The notes below the pieces were generated by a model, which searched no databases, had not been told where the DNA came from, and saw only the letters and a program-made list of their open reading frames with translations. A program made the position numbers and the translations under genes. Source: Undaria pinnatifida (taxonomy: Eukaryota; Sar; Phaeophyceae; Laminariales; Alariaceae). From it: DNA of 64,000 nucleotides. Within the stretch, counting starts at the first letter, position 1, and each line of letters begins with the position of its first letter. The stretch lies in the NCBI GenBank assembly GCA_012845835.1, contig JABAKD010000100.1, positions 209,426 through 273,425 on the forward strand, written 5' to 3'. This document shows positions 11,756 to 22,046 of this stretch, one piece after another.

Positions 11756-12385
11756 TGTGGGGGAATCTATAGCCTCATGTGTTTGTTTCGATAGCCGCAT
11801 CTTCGACCTCTTTTCCCGGTCTTTTAGGATGAAGTTTGTCGTCATCTTTCGACCGTCTTGAGGTCTGCATATACGACTGTTCAGGGTGGGATAATGTAAT
11901 ATAGTATCGATATAGCGGGCAATAGATTCGGTGAGATAGTCCGCAGAGTTACGGTCTATTGGCCACAAGAAGATTCTCTCAAAACGGAATATTCTTAGTG
12001 AAGCGGATAACCCGTAGAGAATAGCTAGCTTATACCACAAGAACGTTCTCGGTAATGGAACGTCCTCCTCTGGACAAGATAGGTAGAAGTAAGCGCGTTA
12101 AGCGCTCTTGGGAATATAGAACACCTAGGAGAACGTTCCTTGTACGTTCCATAGGTAAAGGTCCAGAAGAGAGCACAGCAGCAATGCTGGAGGGTGAAGC
12201 GAACTCTGTGAGCCTCACCCCACCCCCATGCTCTCACTCCTTCCCCTTTCCTGTCTCCTTCGAGCTTCTCATAGCTCAACGCCAGTAATAAGAAATCATC
12301 AAAAAAGAACCGGTGCTGTCTCCAAGCGAAGCTGATACCCCTGCGTTCCTTCCCTCCCAACATCCGGCACCACGACTCCTTTACA
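11756..12385 (+). repeat. Candidate 3' LTR of the Ty3/gypsy element
   Basis: Begins TGTGGGGGAATC after a purine-rich cgagg and ends CTTTACA, so it has TG...CA ends. It lies exactly between the element's 3' noncoding part and a clearly different repeat family starting with gtagag at 12386. The partner LTR is outside the window, so the left boundary is a guess. The last ten bases also resemble the end of the TRIM LTRs at 60781, so the right edge could belong to another insertion. Confidence 0.35.
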
Positions 12386-13100
12386 GTAGAGTAATATAGT
12401 GAAAACTACAGAAACAAATTTATAAAATAGGTATGATGTTAGATTACTTCAAAATTCCCCACCTGAAGTAAAAATACTAACACCAATCATTGTAGTGGAG
12501 AAAAACGTTTGTTTATCAAAGAATAGGACCCCTCCCATTATTATTTTTCACCCACATAGCATAGTACAAGTACCAGCAAGCAGCTTCAAAATGTGAGTAC
12601 TGACTCGAAATTTGTCGAACTCACACCTGACGTCCTGGATTTTTTTTTGGAGAATGTTAGAGTGACAGCGTATGAATTATGAACCGTGGGTTCGTGTCCA
12701 ACAGAGTTTTCATTTTATTTTATTTTGTTTTGGTGGAGAAGTAGCCGACTTTAATTCTCGAATGCTGTATTAAGAGTAACATATAAGATTAATAATATTC
12801 TGTAATCGTACGCTTCCCGATATTAAAGCCGGGGGGGATAAAAAACGAAAGAAACCGCCCACCATACATATCATAGAGCAATATAGTAGAAACTACAGTA
12901 ATAGATTTATAAAAAATATGTGATGTTAGATCTAGCTCAAAATTTCCCACCTAAAGAAAAAATAGGGCCCTCACAATAAAAACTTACCTATTTAGTACTC
13001 CGGAGTATATTACAAGTACCAACAACGCAGCTTGCAAATATAAGTATTGACTTGAAATTCGTCGAACTCACGGCTGACGTCCTTGAAATATTTGCAATAG
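12386..13100 (+). repeat. Tandem ~480 bp repeat, one full and one partial unit
   Basis: The motif 'agYaatatagt-aaactacag' starts units at 12389 and 12870. Both units continue with the same AT-rich text and end in a conserved block (gcttgcaaa...gctgacgtcc) at about 12585-12637 and 13027-13082. Between them lies a tRNA-like B-box piece (gtgggttcgtgtcc, 12690) and a block 'gccgactt...ccgcccaccatacatat'. The same family occurs at 60782-61018, 61940-62360 and 62733-62830, where it is interrupted by other elements. Confidence 0.8.
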
Positions 13101-13173
13101 AATCACTGTAGGAATGTAATTGCGTTCATCATTCAGGTTGCAAATGAGCTCCGGTCTGTAAGTTGACCTACAT

Positions 13174-13644
13174 TTGATGCATTCTCTGAGATTATCACAA
13201 GACAAGGGCTTTTTTGCAGGCAATTTGTTTTTGGCCTTTGTGATGGAGATTTTGTGTCTTCGCAGGTTGTACAGGCGCTGCAAGGTCGTCCTCACAGGCG
13301 TTTCAGGAGTGGTGATACTGCAAACTGGTTCTAGTTTTAAATTTTGTATGGGGAATGTAAGCCTTTCTATAGCTGCTCTTTGTCATGCTAAGACCAAACC
13401 TGAATTGGAAACATGATTGAGGGACATTACCATATTGGAATGGGAACGGGGGAAGCTCGATAAAGTACGTTGGAATTTTGAGGATTGTAAAATATGCATT
13501 AATATTAATCAATGGAAACAAAACAATATTGCAGATGTCAGTGGAGTTATACACATGATGGGAATTACTGCATACAGCGGAGCTACATACATCTGGGGAG
13601 CTACTGTACAAGTACTTTCAAGGCGCGTAGGAATTTACTATTAA
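13174..13644 (+). CDS. Unrecognised ORF with one internal stop
   Basis: One reading frame of about 157 codons interrupted by a TGA at 13414-13416. I recognise no domain. It follows the repeat unit ending near 13090 and has AT-rich codon use unlike the retroelements. It may be a decayed gene fragment or chance. No promoter or splice signal supports it. Confidence 0.15.
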
Positions 13645-14125
13645 TAGTTACGCATGAATATATGTAGACCTTGAAACTTTTATCGGTCGTTATTTTATGT
13701 ATGGATGTTTATACATCGATAGATGTTTACAAAACGATAGATTCTGCTGTTCCAAATTCGTTCAGATAATGTGCATGAAGGGTGTACAACAATGACAGAT
13801 GTAGCTACTGCCTCCAATTAGATTGATATGTCTTAGATACCTAAGGGATTCCATACCTTACTCTGTTAGTGAAGACTCGAGCTTTCGAAGGGCAGCATGT
13901 TCGAAGGGTTGCATATATATTATGACAAAGGGACAACTTTCAATAAACCAGGAAGGTAAATATACATGTACTCGAAACCTTTTCCCACCCACCTTGTCCC
14001 AAGCCACTGTTTATACCCGTTTGGTGGGGACATCTCGGTGTTACTAGACTCCATCGATCCCCTGGACTCCACTTGTATCCCTAGACTCAAAGGAAAACGG
14101 GCGGCGTCCCGGGTAGGGGGGGGGA
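13645..14125. other. No gene seen; possible left flank of the second retroelement
   Basis: AT-rich sequence with no supported ORF. The text 'ttggtggggacatctcgg' at about 14020 begins with TGG and could be a primer-binding site of the following element. No LTR pair confirms this. Confidence 0.2.
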
Positions 14126-14187
14126 AATGATTGGAGAGGAAAAAATAACCGGGTCACCAAGGCCATGGCAGGAAGAGGGGGACCTTT

Positions 14188-14757
14188 TTGGGACCTTTTG
14201 GTGCACCTTACCCGAGGGGAGGCCCACCACAGGAAGGCCCGCCACAGAGCGGCCAGGCTGGAGGCCCACCACATGGCGGCCAGGTGGGATGGGGTCCACA
14301 GGGTGGTGCAGGACAAGGGGCAGCAGGACCGGAAAATCCTGTAGGAGCGGGGGGCGGGTACAATCAGATGTCCCCTGCCTCCCTATCGTCGCCCTTTGGA
14401 ATCGGAGGACGGTGGGGTCCACAGGCAGCCCCAAGAAGAGCACAACTAAACCCGAGATCGCCGTGGGGACCTCCGATAGTGCCAAGGCCGCCGCAGCAAC
14501 AACAGCCAAGGTTTGCTGGCCAACAGCAGCCAGGGTTTACCGGTCAACAGCGGCCAGGGTTCGCTGGTCAACAGCAGCCAAAGTTCATCGGACCAGCGGG
14601 AGCTCAGGGGTGGCAGGTACCGTGGGGTGGTCAACCCATGATGCAGGGGTGGGGACCCCAGGAAGGACAACCATCCTTCCCCCTAGAAAGTGGTGGATCG
14701 CAGATCGGACAGCTTAATCCGTCCAGAATGATCCAGTGTTCTTCCTTGACACCCTAG
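14188..14757 (+). pseudogene. Gag-like Gly/Gln/Pro-rich fragment
   Basis: About 189 codons rich in Gly, Gln and Pro, with four near-perfect decapeptide repeats of type RFAGQQQPGF at about 14505-14590. There is no zinc knuckle. Its place immediately before an RT fragment suggests the low-complexity end of a gag or gag-pol linker. A free gene is unlikely. Start and boundaries are uncertain. Confidence 0.4.
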
Positions 14758-14773
14758 TGGTGGAGTCGGGGAC

Positions 14774-15307
14774 TTGCAGTACGTTCGCTGCGGCTTCGGG
14801 TTGACAGTGGCATCCGCGTTTACCAACTACGTGGGAGGGCGACTGTTACCAGTCAAGGATAAGGGAACTAATAACTGGTTGGACAACATCGCCATCCCGT
14901 CGAAAACCTTTGAACATCAATGGGGACTGCTGCGAGAAATGTTAGAGTGTCTACGGCAAGAACGTCTAACCGTCAATCTCCAGAAATCGCATTTCTGTCT
15001 GTCGTTCATGGAGTTCGTCGGCATGATCGTGGATAGACTTGGTACCAGGCCGGCCCCGAGCAAGATTGATGCTATCACGCAGCTGTCAAGGCCGAACACG
15101 GTGGAGGAAGTGCGAGTGCTGCTGGGCATGACAGGGTACTTACGGCAATTCGTACCCCAGTATAGCACAGTGGTGGCGCCCATTTCCGACTTGCTCAGAG
15201 ATCCAAGGTTCAGAGAGCAGAACAAGGCTTTTAATGCGCTTATCGAGGCTTTGACAGCCTTGATTAGTCATCGATACTGCGGGCCAACCCTCATCAAGGG
15301 ACGTTAG
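14774..15307 (+). pseudogene. Reverse transcriptase fragment, catalytic motif damaged
   Basis: About 177 codons covering RT motifs 4 to 7 and the thumb. Visible are CGFGLTVASAFTNYV (14787-14830), WLDNIAIPS where YLDDI is expected (14878-14904), HFCLSFMEFVGMIVD (14990-15035) and LLGMTGYLRQFVPQY (15118-15162). The YLDD box reads WLDN, so the second catalytic Asp is Asn and the copy is dead. It stops at 15305-15307 before any RNase H. The gypsy-type thumb supports the assignment. It is read in a frame different from the gag-like and integrase pieces. Confidence 0.75.
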
Positions 15308-15371
15308 AGACTACGTCCTCTCGTGTGGGTGCAGGCGTCGCAAGCGGTCAGCGAGTCAACGGGTTGCCATA

Positions 15372-15791
15372 TTGCCGGCGAGATTTCTGCGACCCGGGGA
15401 AGTACACGAAGTCGACATCCAGGACATGGGGGTGAAGTCGGACGCAGGCAACAAAGTTCTATTGGTGGCAGCCGACAAAGCCAGCATTTTCTTGTTCGCC
15501 TCCCCGCTCCCCACGAAGGAAGCACTCGGAGTAGCGAGGAAACTGCTCGAAGTGACGCTTACTTTTGGGCTACCGCTGTATGTTCGCAGTGATCCGGGAT
15601 CCGAGTTCACGGCAGAGGTAATCCAACACTTATGCAAATGGTTGAACGTGACCATCGCATATGGGCCTGCCGACCATCCACGCGCACAGGGGACGGTGGA
15701 GAGACTGGGGGGGTGGCTACACGAAGCACTAGGAGAACTGTGCAGGACTTGGCCTTGCAGATGGGGCGAGTATGTACAGCCGGCACTGTGA
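15372..15791 (+). pseudogene. Integrase catalytic core fragment
   Basis: About 139 codons of a retroviral-type integrase core (rve). The three acidic positions are readable: Asp in EVDIQDMG (15408-15430), Asp in VRSDPGSEFTAEV (15580-15618), Glu in RAQGTVERLGGWL (15681-15720). The HHCC domain expected upstream is not seen, and the stop at 15789 truncates the C-terminal side. The stretch 15323-15371 in other frames is decayed linker. The element order confirms it as part of the same degenerate copy. Confidence 0.75.
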
Positions 15792-16316
15792 ATCCATCGT
15801 ACCACGCCGGACCTGCGCTTACCGGGGAAGCCAACTCCCTTCCGTCCTTTCTTCGGTCGTGATGCACGCACGCAACTTGATGCTACGCTCCCCGAAATAG
15901 ATGGTGGTCATTCCAGAGGCGGAATGCACAGTTACGTGGCCGACTGACGTCAAGGGTACAAGGAGGTACGGGATGTACGGGTGGCTCTATTGAAAAGACA
16001 TGAAGACAGACAGAAAAGTAGTCAGAGTCAAAATGCTGAAATCGGTCGGATCTCGGTGGAAACCCGTGTTGTTGTCGGACACAAGGTGCTGGTAAAGGAG
16101 GCGGAGTCTGTGATGGCAAGATATATCATAAACTAGCCCGCGAGCACTGGACCTTGGCAGGTGACTGAGGTTGCCTTACCAGGACTCAGCTACATCGTCA
16201 CGATGAATGGGCGAGGGATTCGCCGACGACGGGCGTTAGCAGCGAATATCAAGATGTTCTACTAACGTCCGGACGACCTCCGTCACGACTTCCAGCCGTC
16301 GGTTGTAGCGTCGCCT
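15792..16316. other. Decayed inter-domain sequence of the second retroelement
   Basis: About 525 bases between the integrase core and the Tudor-like tail with frames broken in all readings. Probably decayed integrase C-terminal sequence. No motif is readable. Confidence 0.4.
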
Positions 16317-16769
16317 ATGTATACCCTAATAAACAGAAAGGCGGTGATGGGTCAAGGCAACGCTTACAAGTGGCGATACAAGGGACGATTCGTGAATGGC
16401 ACGGAGTTGCAATGGCTGTCCGAAGAGGAGGCGCGAGACAGTTTCACCCCTTTACAGCTGGACGTTTTCAATACACTGTGGGAAACGTATCACGGAGCGG
16501 AGTGCCAGGCAAGGCCGACTTCAACGCTAACGCGGAAGGAAAGAGATGGGATCGACCGCGAACATGCGTTGGAACAATACCCCGTGGGGGCCGTGATCTG
16601 GAGGGAATTCGCGGACGCGGAAGGAAACAAGAAGCGTGACCTTTCAAAGGTCTTCGACTACAAGTCACCGTACTGGCGGGTTCGGTACGCAGACGGAGAC
16701 TGGCAGGAGCTCAACGAACGTGAGATCCTGAAAGCTAGGACAGGAAATTCGAAATCCGGTTCCCCGTAA
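16317..16769 (+). pseudogene. Tudor/Agenet-like C-terminal fragment of Pol
   Basis: About 150 codons. The end carries a beta-rich block (VGAVIWREFAD, SPYWRVRYADGDWQELNERE, 16580-16720) typical of Tudor/Agenet-like folds that follow integrases in some algal Ty3/gypsy elements. That family statement is from memory; the fold call is from the alternating aromatic and charged pattern. It would bind modified chromatin or assist targeting. Charged helices precede it. The stop is at 16767-16769. Confidence 0.5.
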
Positions 16770-17915
16770 AAGCGAGGAGCGTGGAGTTGAGTTCGATGGA
16801 GAATAGGAGAAGGCGTTAGCCGAAGATCGACTAGCGCACAAGATCTAGGCCTCGGCCTGCCCAGGTTAACGGGAAAAGCCGGGAAGTGGTGGATAAGAGG
16901 CTTTCAGCTGGTGAGCTTGATGAGTAATTCTAGCGAGTCCAGCAGTACCGATCTGGGACCTAATGCGGAAAAGCGCGAGGCCCAGGGTCTCTACCCCCGG
17001 AGAGACGCCTTTCCATGAAAATGGTAGACGCCACTCATTCAAGCATTAGGGTAATCGAAACACGACTAAGTGTGGGAAAAAGACTAAGTGTATCCGCAGC
17101 CCGGTTAGCACGGTGATCTTAGGAAGACGTGCTGGGGGGGCGTTGCGGCGGATTGACATGGCGTCGCGTAAAACTCGTAGCGGAATGCTGCCTAGGTCTG
17201 TACAACTCCAGTCAGGCTAGAAAGCGTATCGCTCACGGTCTCAGTCCAAAAACACACAAAACCAAACGAGGTAAAAAGGAACCTGAACTTCATCTGACAC
17301 GAGCGTGAGTGACTGCGAACCGAGCCTGAGTACTGCGATCGTTACCGAAAGGTATTGTTGGAGGTTTCATCCCGAGATCTGTTATAAAGCACTAGCGCTT
17401 GGAAGAGGACTGCGTGAGACAAGACTGGTGTTTGCAGGCAGCTGTTGTAACAAGCAGACGGGAGGAATCAGCCTGAAGGGATACACGGAGGGAGTGAACT
17501 AGAAGCGTTGAGAGACTAGGGACAAGGGCTTGGAGACTTGGGTGCGTGTTTCTAAAATAGCTCTTATCCTTCGTTACACAAGCGGTCGTGTTGTACGCAC
17601 CTGACCAAAATAATTGTGCTGCTTCGTACTTGACGTGCTTCTTGCTGCTGATTGCTGATTGATCATCTGTTCTACCAGTAGTTTTTTTTTTTTTTGGCAC
17701 GCTTCTACTTTCCAGCTTCTGGACATACAAGCCGTGATCACATGTGTCGTCCTTCCCCCCCCCCCCCGGATATTGCCTTCGTTTTTTTCACCGCATATGT
17801 GGTTCAGCACCCACTGATCGCCGATTTTTCATCGAGTGTTGCTAACTCACGCTTTCGCGCTTTCCGCAAGTCAATTAGTGCACAAGAGAAAGCCTCACGA
17901 AAATGTATACGTCGA
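16770..17915. other. No gene seen; may include a 3' LTR
   Basis: Sequence after the second retroelement with many short broken frames. A G run at 17135 and C run at 17755 are the only notable features. No second copy was found upstream of 14126, so no LTR is called. Confidence 0.3.
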
Positions 17916-17919
17916 GTAC

Positions 17920-18050
17920 GAACTCGGGGGGATTCGAACTCACGAAATTGACCTATACCAGGCTCGAGGATAACCTGATACGCCACCGGGGCAGTGAGTG
18001 ATATATGGCCGATCGCCCCGGTGGTCTAGTGGGGGTACACTATTAATACT
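17920..18050. repeat. Two tRNA-like heads facing each other
   Basis: On the minus strand, 17994 to 17925 reads gccccggtggcgtatcagg (A-box-like) ... gagttcgaatcc (B-box-like). On the plus strand, 18017 onward begins gccccggtggtctagtgg, again A-box-like. The two starts form a 10 bp inverted repeat (ccaccggggc / gccccggtgg) with a ~20 bp spacer. Stems are too poor for a functional tRNA call; these are likely tRNA pseudogenes or SINE heads. Confidence 0.5.
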
Positions 18051-18059
18051 CTAAATAGC

Positions 18060-18540
18060 GTTGGTCCTTGAGTTAAATAACCACCGCGTTGTGAGCTTTG
18101 TTGACTTTATTTATTTGCAGAAATAAACGAGAAGAAAAGGATCACTACTAACTGCTGAAATCGCCAAGCAGCGTGGGTAGATACAATTCGACGCGAATCG
18201 TCGAGGGCAGAAAAAAAAAAAATGCTGAATTATTCTCGGCATAAAAATTAGGGCATGTACCGTAACGGGGATGGGGGAGGGAAGTCCGCTATATGACCCC
18301 GGATCTGAGTTGCACTACTGGGAGGGCGAGAGTAGTGCGAGCATCACAATAAATGGGATGGGAAAAAGAAAAGAAGTGAAGTGTATTACTGCTGCTGTAA
18401 AAATACAATACCCAAGCAAGTTGCACCGATCGACTCGATCTGGACCGACTGCTGTATGTTATGCAAATGGTCCATGTACAACTTATCTGATCACAGGCCA
18501 GTATGAGATGATAGTCATTGAACTTGCTGAACTTCTTAGT
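18060..18540. other. No gene seen
   Basis: Mixed sequence with an A13 run near 18210. A 134-codon open frame begins at 18271, without a recognisable domain, and runs into satellite sequence, so it is not annotated as a gene. Confidence 0.3.
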
Positions 18541-19330
18541 GAGTGGTGGTTTCCACTATCCACGAACCCCGGCCGAGCCGATCAATCGAAGGTTGGGTTA
18601 CACTGTGCGGGGTGGTATCGGGGCAGGGGGTCAAATGAAATGTCCGCGTGCCGCGGGGTTGGGGTATACGAATAAAAAGTCAGCAGTAGCGCGAGTTGCC
18701 CCATTTTTTTCTAGTTGAAAATAACTTGAAGGGTTTCCGAACCGGGGTTGGACCCTGTTCTGTGGTGCTGGCTTTGTATACGAAAACCTCAGCTAGCTAA
18801 GGCTTCCACACCGTGCGGTGTGGTGTCGACCAGGGAGAAGTCGGCTTTCGTCCCCGGTTTGTTGGCGTTGATGGGGTATGGAAGGATTTCTGAAACGGCG
18901 ATGGGGCCCTATCTTCATCGGGTGCGTCGAAACGCCCCCCGCCCGTTTGCTGGTCTATCTCCTCACCGGGTGCCCCTGGCTCTACAAGCTGCACAGCCAC
19001 TCAACGATAAGCCAATGTGAATAGATGATTATTGTCGCACCATCGTGCGGGGCTGTGTCGACCGGCGGGAGAAATCGGATATCGTCCCCGGTTTGTCAGG
19101 ATTTCTGAAACGGGCACAGAACTCTATATCCTCCCATGGTGGCGTTGCCCTTATGTCCGAGCCCCAGCCAATCAGCGGTAAGCGAATATGGTTGGAGTTC
19201 CACGTCGTGCGGAGTGGTGTCGACACGGGAGTTCATCGTTACTGTTCCCGCGTTTTTGGAGCTGTAGAGATTCGGGGGATTCATGAATCGGAGATGGGAC
19301 CCTATTTACCCCGTGTGCGACGGAAATGCC
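18541..19330 (-). repeat. Satellite units, reverse orientation
   Basis: Three to four diverged units of the satellite found forward at 32.9-35.8 kb. Marks are 'ccaatcagcg-taagc' (19164), 'gcggRgtggtgtcgac' (18600, 18815, 19050, 19210) and 'gatggg-ccctat' (18900, 19293). Unit length is about 200 bases. ORFs across it are repeat artefacts. Confidence 0.7.
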
Positions 19331-19912
19331 CCCCCTTAGACACTTATAAAACTAAAAAAAATCGCGATTTTGGGTGTTTAGAGCCAAATTATGCGCACCT
19401 GGAGTTTTATACGCGTGCCGGAAATCGCGAAATTTTCGCGACCCGTGGTCCGCAAAACACAACCCAAGTGCGCAAAATCGCACAGGGCTTTTTCCCCATC
19501 GCGATTTTTAATGTTCATTTTTTGTTAAGTAGGGTCAGAATTCCTGGCAGGCAGGATTGGAAACGCCCCGGACAACACGTACCTACCCACACGAGGCTTC
19601 CTTCTCCACGATGCCATCCGATCATCACCGCGGCAACATGGACAAGCAGCGATGGCCGCGAGGACGGGGTTGAATACACACAGCAGGTGGGTGCTCCCGT
19701 GGCCGGGGAGGGGCGGATGCTCGAGATGCCCGGATTCAGAAGCACCACCACAACATCCAGTGCTCCACCCAGATGGATTTGTGACGGAGTAGAGGTATGC
19801 CCCAACCCGGCAACAAGCGAGTAGCGGTTGGCGCGCCGGAAGCACAGAGGAAGAAGGCAGCACATGGCAGCCGCAACGTTTCAATACCGTCGCTGATGCC
19901 ATTGGTTCTGAT
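19331..19912. other. No recognised gene; block rich in cgcgatttt/aaatcgcg
   Basis: 19350-19515 contains several palindromic words around 'atcgcgat' and 'aaatcgcgaaattttcgcg'. Similar words recur near 20340-20365. 19540-19850 is CG-richer and open in several frames, but no domain is seen. Confidence 0.3.
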
Positions 19913-20323
19913 GTGGGCTCTACCCACGGCATTATCAGCAGGAACATGAGAGATCTAACGAGCACTACTACTGCTGTAGATGATACGTCGTGGGAGTTGC
20001 GAGATACCGATGCCCGCCAGCGGCGTGTAGGCACAAGCTGTGACAATGTGTCTCACCACGAGCGCGAGCCGTGTCCGCGCTGCGGCATCGTTCATGCCAG
20101 GAGCCAAACTTGTGATGGATACAGGCGCTGCTGCCTGCCGAGCTACAGGGAGCAGCAGCTACAGCAGCACCAGCAGCACGTCCTTCGACCCAGCGGTGTG
20201 CTGTGTGTTGTGAGGAGTGAGGAGCTGACCGAGGGCTACGGGATTGTCACGGAAGTGTTCGTAACTTGGCACATAACCCGAGTTTTATATCTCACGTACT
20301 TCTGGAAGAAAAGGCGCTTTTGA
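19913..20323 (+). CDS. Unrecognised ORF with a Cys pair motif
   Basis: 136 codons with a Cys/His cluster (CPRCGIVHARSQTC, then CC; about 20069-20135) that could bind a metal, followed by a Gln-rich stretch. The sequence before it (19640-19910) is also GC-rich and open in other frames, so it may be an exon of a decayed gene. No family is recognised and no splice sites are assigned. Confidence 0.2.
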   Translation: MGSTHGIISRNMRDLTSTTTAVDDTSWELRDTDARQRRVGTSCDNVSHHEREPCPRCGIVHARSQTCDGYRRCCLPSYREQQLQQHQQHVLRPSGVLCVVRSEELTEGYGIVTEVFVTWHITRVLYLTYFWKKRRF

Positions 20324-20429
20324 GTTTTATATCGGGTGGTTTGCGAAATCGCAAATCGCGATCTAGAATTTGGGTTGAAGATCCGAAATATCGCACTCCT
20401 TTGAGCTTTACAAGTGTCTATTTATGGGC

Positions 20430-20760
20430 CTCTATACGCTTAAGACGGCGCTGTGGAGCTCGAACCAATCAGCGATTAGCCAACGGGATTGGGTTTTTAT
20501 CAACGTGCAGGGTGGTGTCGACCCGAGAAAGCTCCGTTTGCTTCCCCGGTTGATGGAAGTTTAAGAGATGTGGAACGACCTCTGGACCGGGGATGGGACC
20601 CTATATCCTCCCGAGGTGGAGCTGGCTCAACATGCGAACCATGGCCAATCAGAAAGTCAGTCGCCCGGTGGGGTTGGGATTTCCACACCATGCGGGGAGG
20701 TATCATGTGTGGATGGATTCTGATCCCGGCATGTGACCCTATCGTGCCCGGGTGACGCCT
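20430..20760 (-). repeat. Satellite units, reverse orientation
   Basis: Two further units of the same satellite: 'accaatcagcgattagcc' (20464), 'ggccaatcag' (20643), each followed by 'ggttgg-ttt', 'gtgYRggg-ggt' and 'gatgggaccctat' (20593). They lie 1.1 kb beyond the first block in the same orientation. Confidence 0.65.
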
Positions 20761-21517
20761 ACTTTGTGTATGAATCCTGTCCAATGGGCGATCAGACAAA
20801 ACTGACATGTTTTTATTTTCGTCTAATAAAACTCGAGCCTGAAATACTGAGCCGACAAAATCGTAAGCGCTGTAGTCGCGTGCTGTATCCAAAAAGAAGT
20901 AAGCGATCTAAACAGCTAGCAACAAGCAGCAGCATTGCAATAGCATTCGAGGAGTTGAATGACGGAGGCAGTCATACCACCGTGTTTTGCGCCTGGAACA
21001 ACGTCAGCACGTTTCTCCACTATCAGACAACACACAGACAATCGATCTGGGAGGCTCGGATCAAGATGATACTAATATATCATGCATTGTATATTTCAGA
21101 AGCTGGCTCAGTGCGCGTCTCTCAGTGGCTACAGAGCTGGCTCAGTGCGCGTCTCTCAGTGGCTACGGAGAGGACACGCAGCGGACATGGTTAGTGACCT
21201 TACTGGCCCCGCATGCTTGATTGAGCTGAAATATCATAAGAAACGCACTCGGCACGTTTCGTCGCCAGGGTAAATGGTCAGTCGGCGTGTGGTCGGATTT
21301 ATCCGATCGAAATCTGATGAATGAAGCTCGGAATCGGATTCATTAAAAAAACGGTAGCTGTTAATAGTAGTACATTGTCATGTTTTGTTCTTGTATATCG
21401 AACTCTCGGCATTACCTTACATACTGTACGTGCAGACTATGATTGTGTGTGGTGACCTCTTTTACTCTACCAAGTATTGAATCGAACGATTCGGAGTGTT
21501 GCCCTGCCGTACCCGAA
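20761..21517. other. No gene; short tandem duplication
   Basis: Nothing coding is supported. A 34-base unit beginning gctggctcagtgcgcgtctc is repeated twice in tandem at 21104-21170. Confidence 0.5.
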
Positions 21518-21553
21518 GCATGGGTGCCGGCACCCATGCGGAGCCCTTGCATG
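21515..21553. repeat. GC-rich perfect palindrome with gagcccttgc tail
   Basis: 21518-21539 is a perfect 22 bp palindrome, gcatgggtgcc joined to its reverse complement. It is preceded by ccgaa and followed by ggagcccttgca. Related hairpins with the same tail occur at 28621, 31226 and 46830. Confidence 0.8.
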
Positions 21554-22046
21554 CCATTGAAAATTGTGGGTTTTGACGGGAGTGGTTTTGCGCATAGGCA
21601 TATGTGAAGGTAGGTGTTGGTGCACTGCATAGAGGAATTGGAAAGACGAAAAAAAACGCAAAAAAGGAGGTGTATAGTAGGGATGATTGTGGTTTTGTGG
21701 ACAGGCGAGCAATAAACGAGAAGAAAATGGGAAGAAAACCGCCGTTGAAAATAAACCGTGGATGGAACATAATATATGTAACGAAAAGTCAATTGGTAAT
21801 GGTAGTAGCTAGACCATAGCTGAATCCGGAGAAGGATTCGGACGGCATGACATGCGCCGTGAGCGTTGAAGGGTGGGAGACGAATTCCGTTTGTTTTTAC
21901 TAAGTTGAAAGGTCCTACCACAACTAATTGCAGGGAAAAAATGCAGCGTCAAGTAGAGCAGTCAGACCAAGCCCCTCATACTAAGTACGTGAACATTGCA
22001 AAACCCACGTCGTAAGTCAGGCAATATCTGCTTCCGTGATGGAAGG
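21554..22046. other. No gene seen
   Basis: AT-rich stretch with no supported ORF, RNA gene or repeat apart from short A runs. Confidence 0.4.

Larger units (their letters stand above)
1..12385 (+). mobile_element. Ty3/gypsy LTR retrotransposon carrying a NADAR domain
   Basis: The element reads gag, linker, NADAR domain, aspartic protease, RT, RNase H, integrase, chromodomain, Tudor-like domain, then a T-rich 3' noncoding region. RT-RNase H before integrase is the Ty3/gypsy (Metaviridae) order, and the chromodomain behind the integrase is the chromovirus trait. The coding strand is strongly C-rich, unlike the AT-richer DNA from about 12.4 kb on. The frame changes at least six times, but each segment is long and stop-free. 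This suggests either a recent insertion carrying homopolymer errors or light decay. The 5' LTR is off-window, so LTR divergence cannot be judged. The right boundary is tentative because the sequence after it is a different repeat family. Confidence 0.85.
14126..16769 (+). mobile_element. Degenerate Ty3/gypsy retrotransposon
   Basis: Fragments occur in the expected order: Gly/Gln/Pro-rich gag-like protein, RT (palm/thumb half only), integrase core, Tudor-like tail. Protease, the first half of RT, and RNase H are missing, so large internal deletions have occurred. It is a different family from the element at 1-12385: it lacks the poly-C bias and has a different integrase and tail. I could not find paired LTRs. 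Confidence 0.75.
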
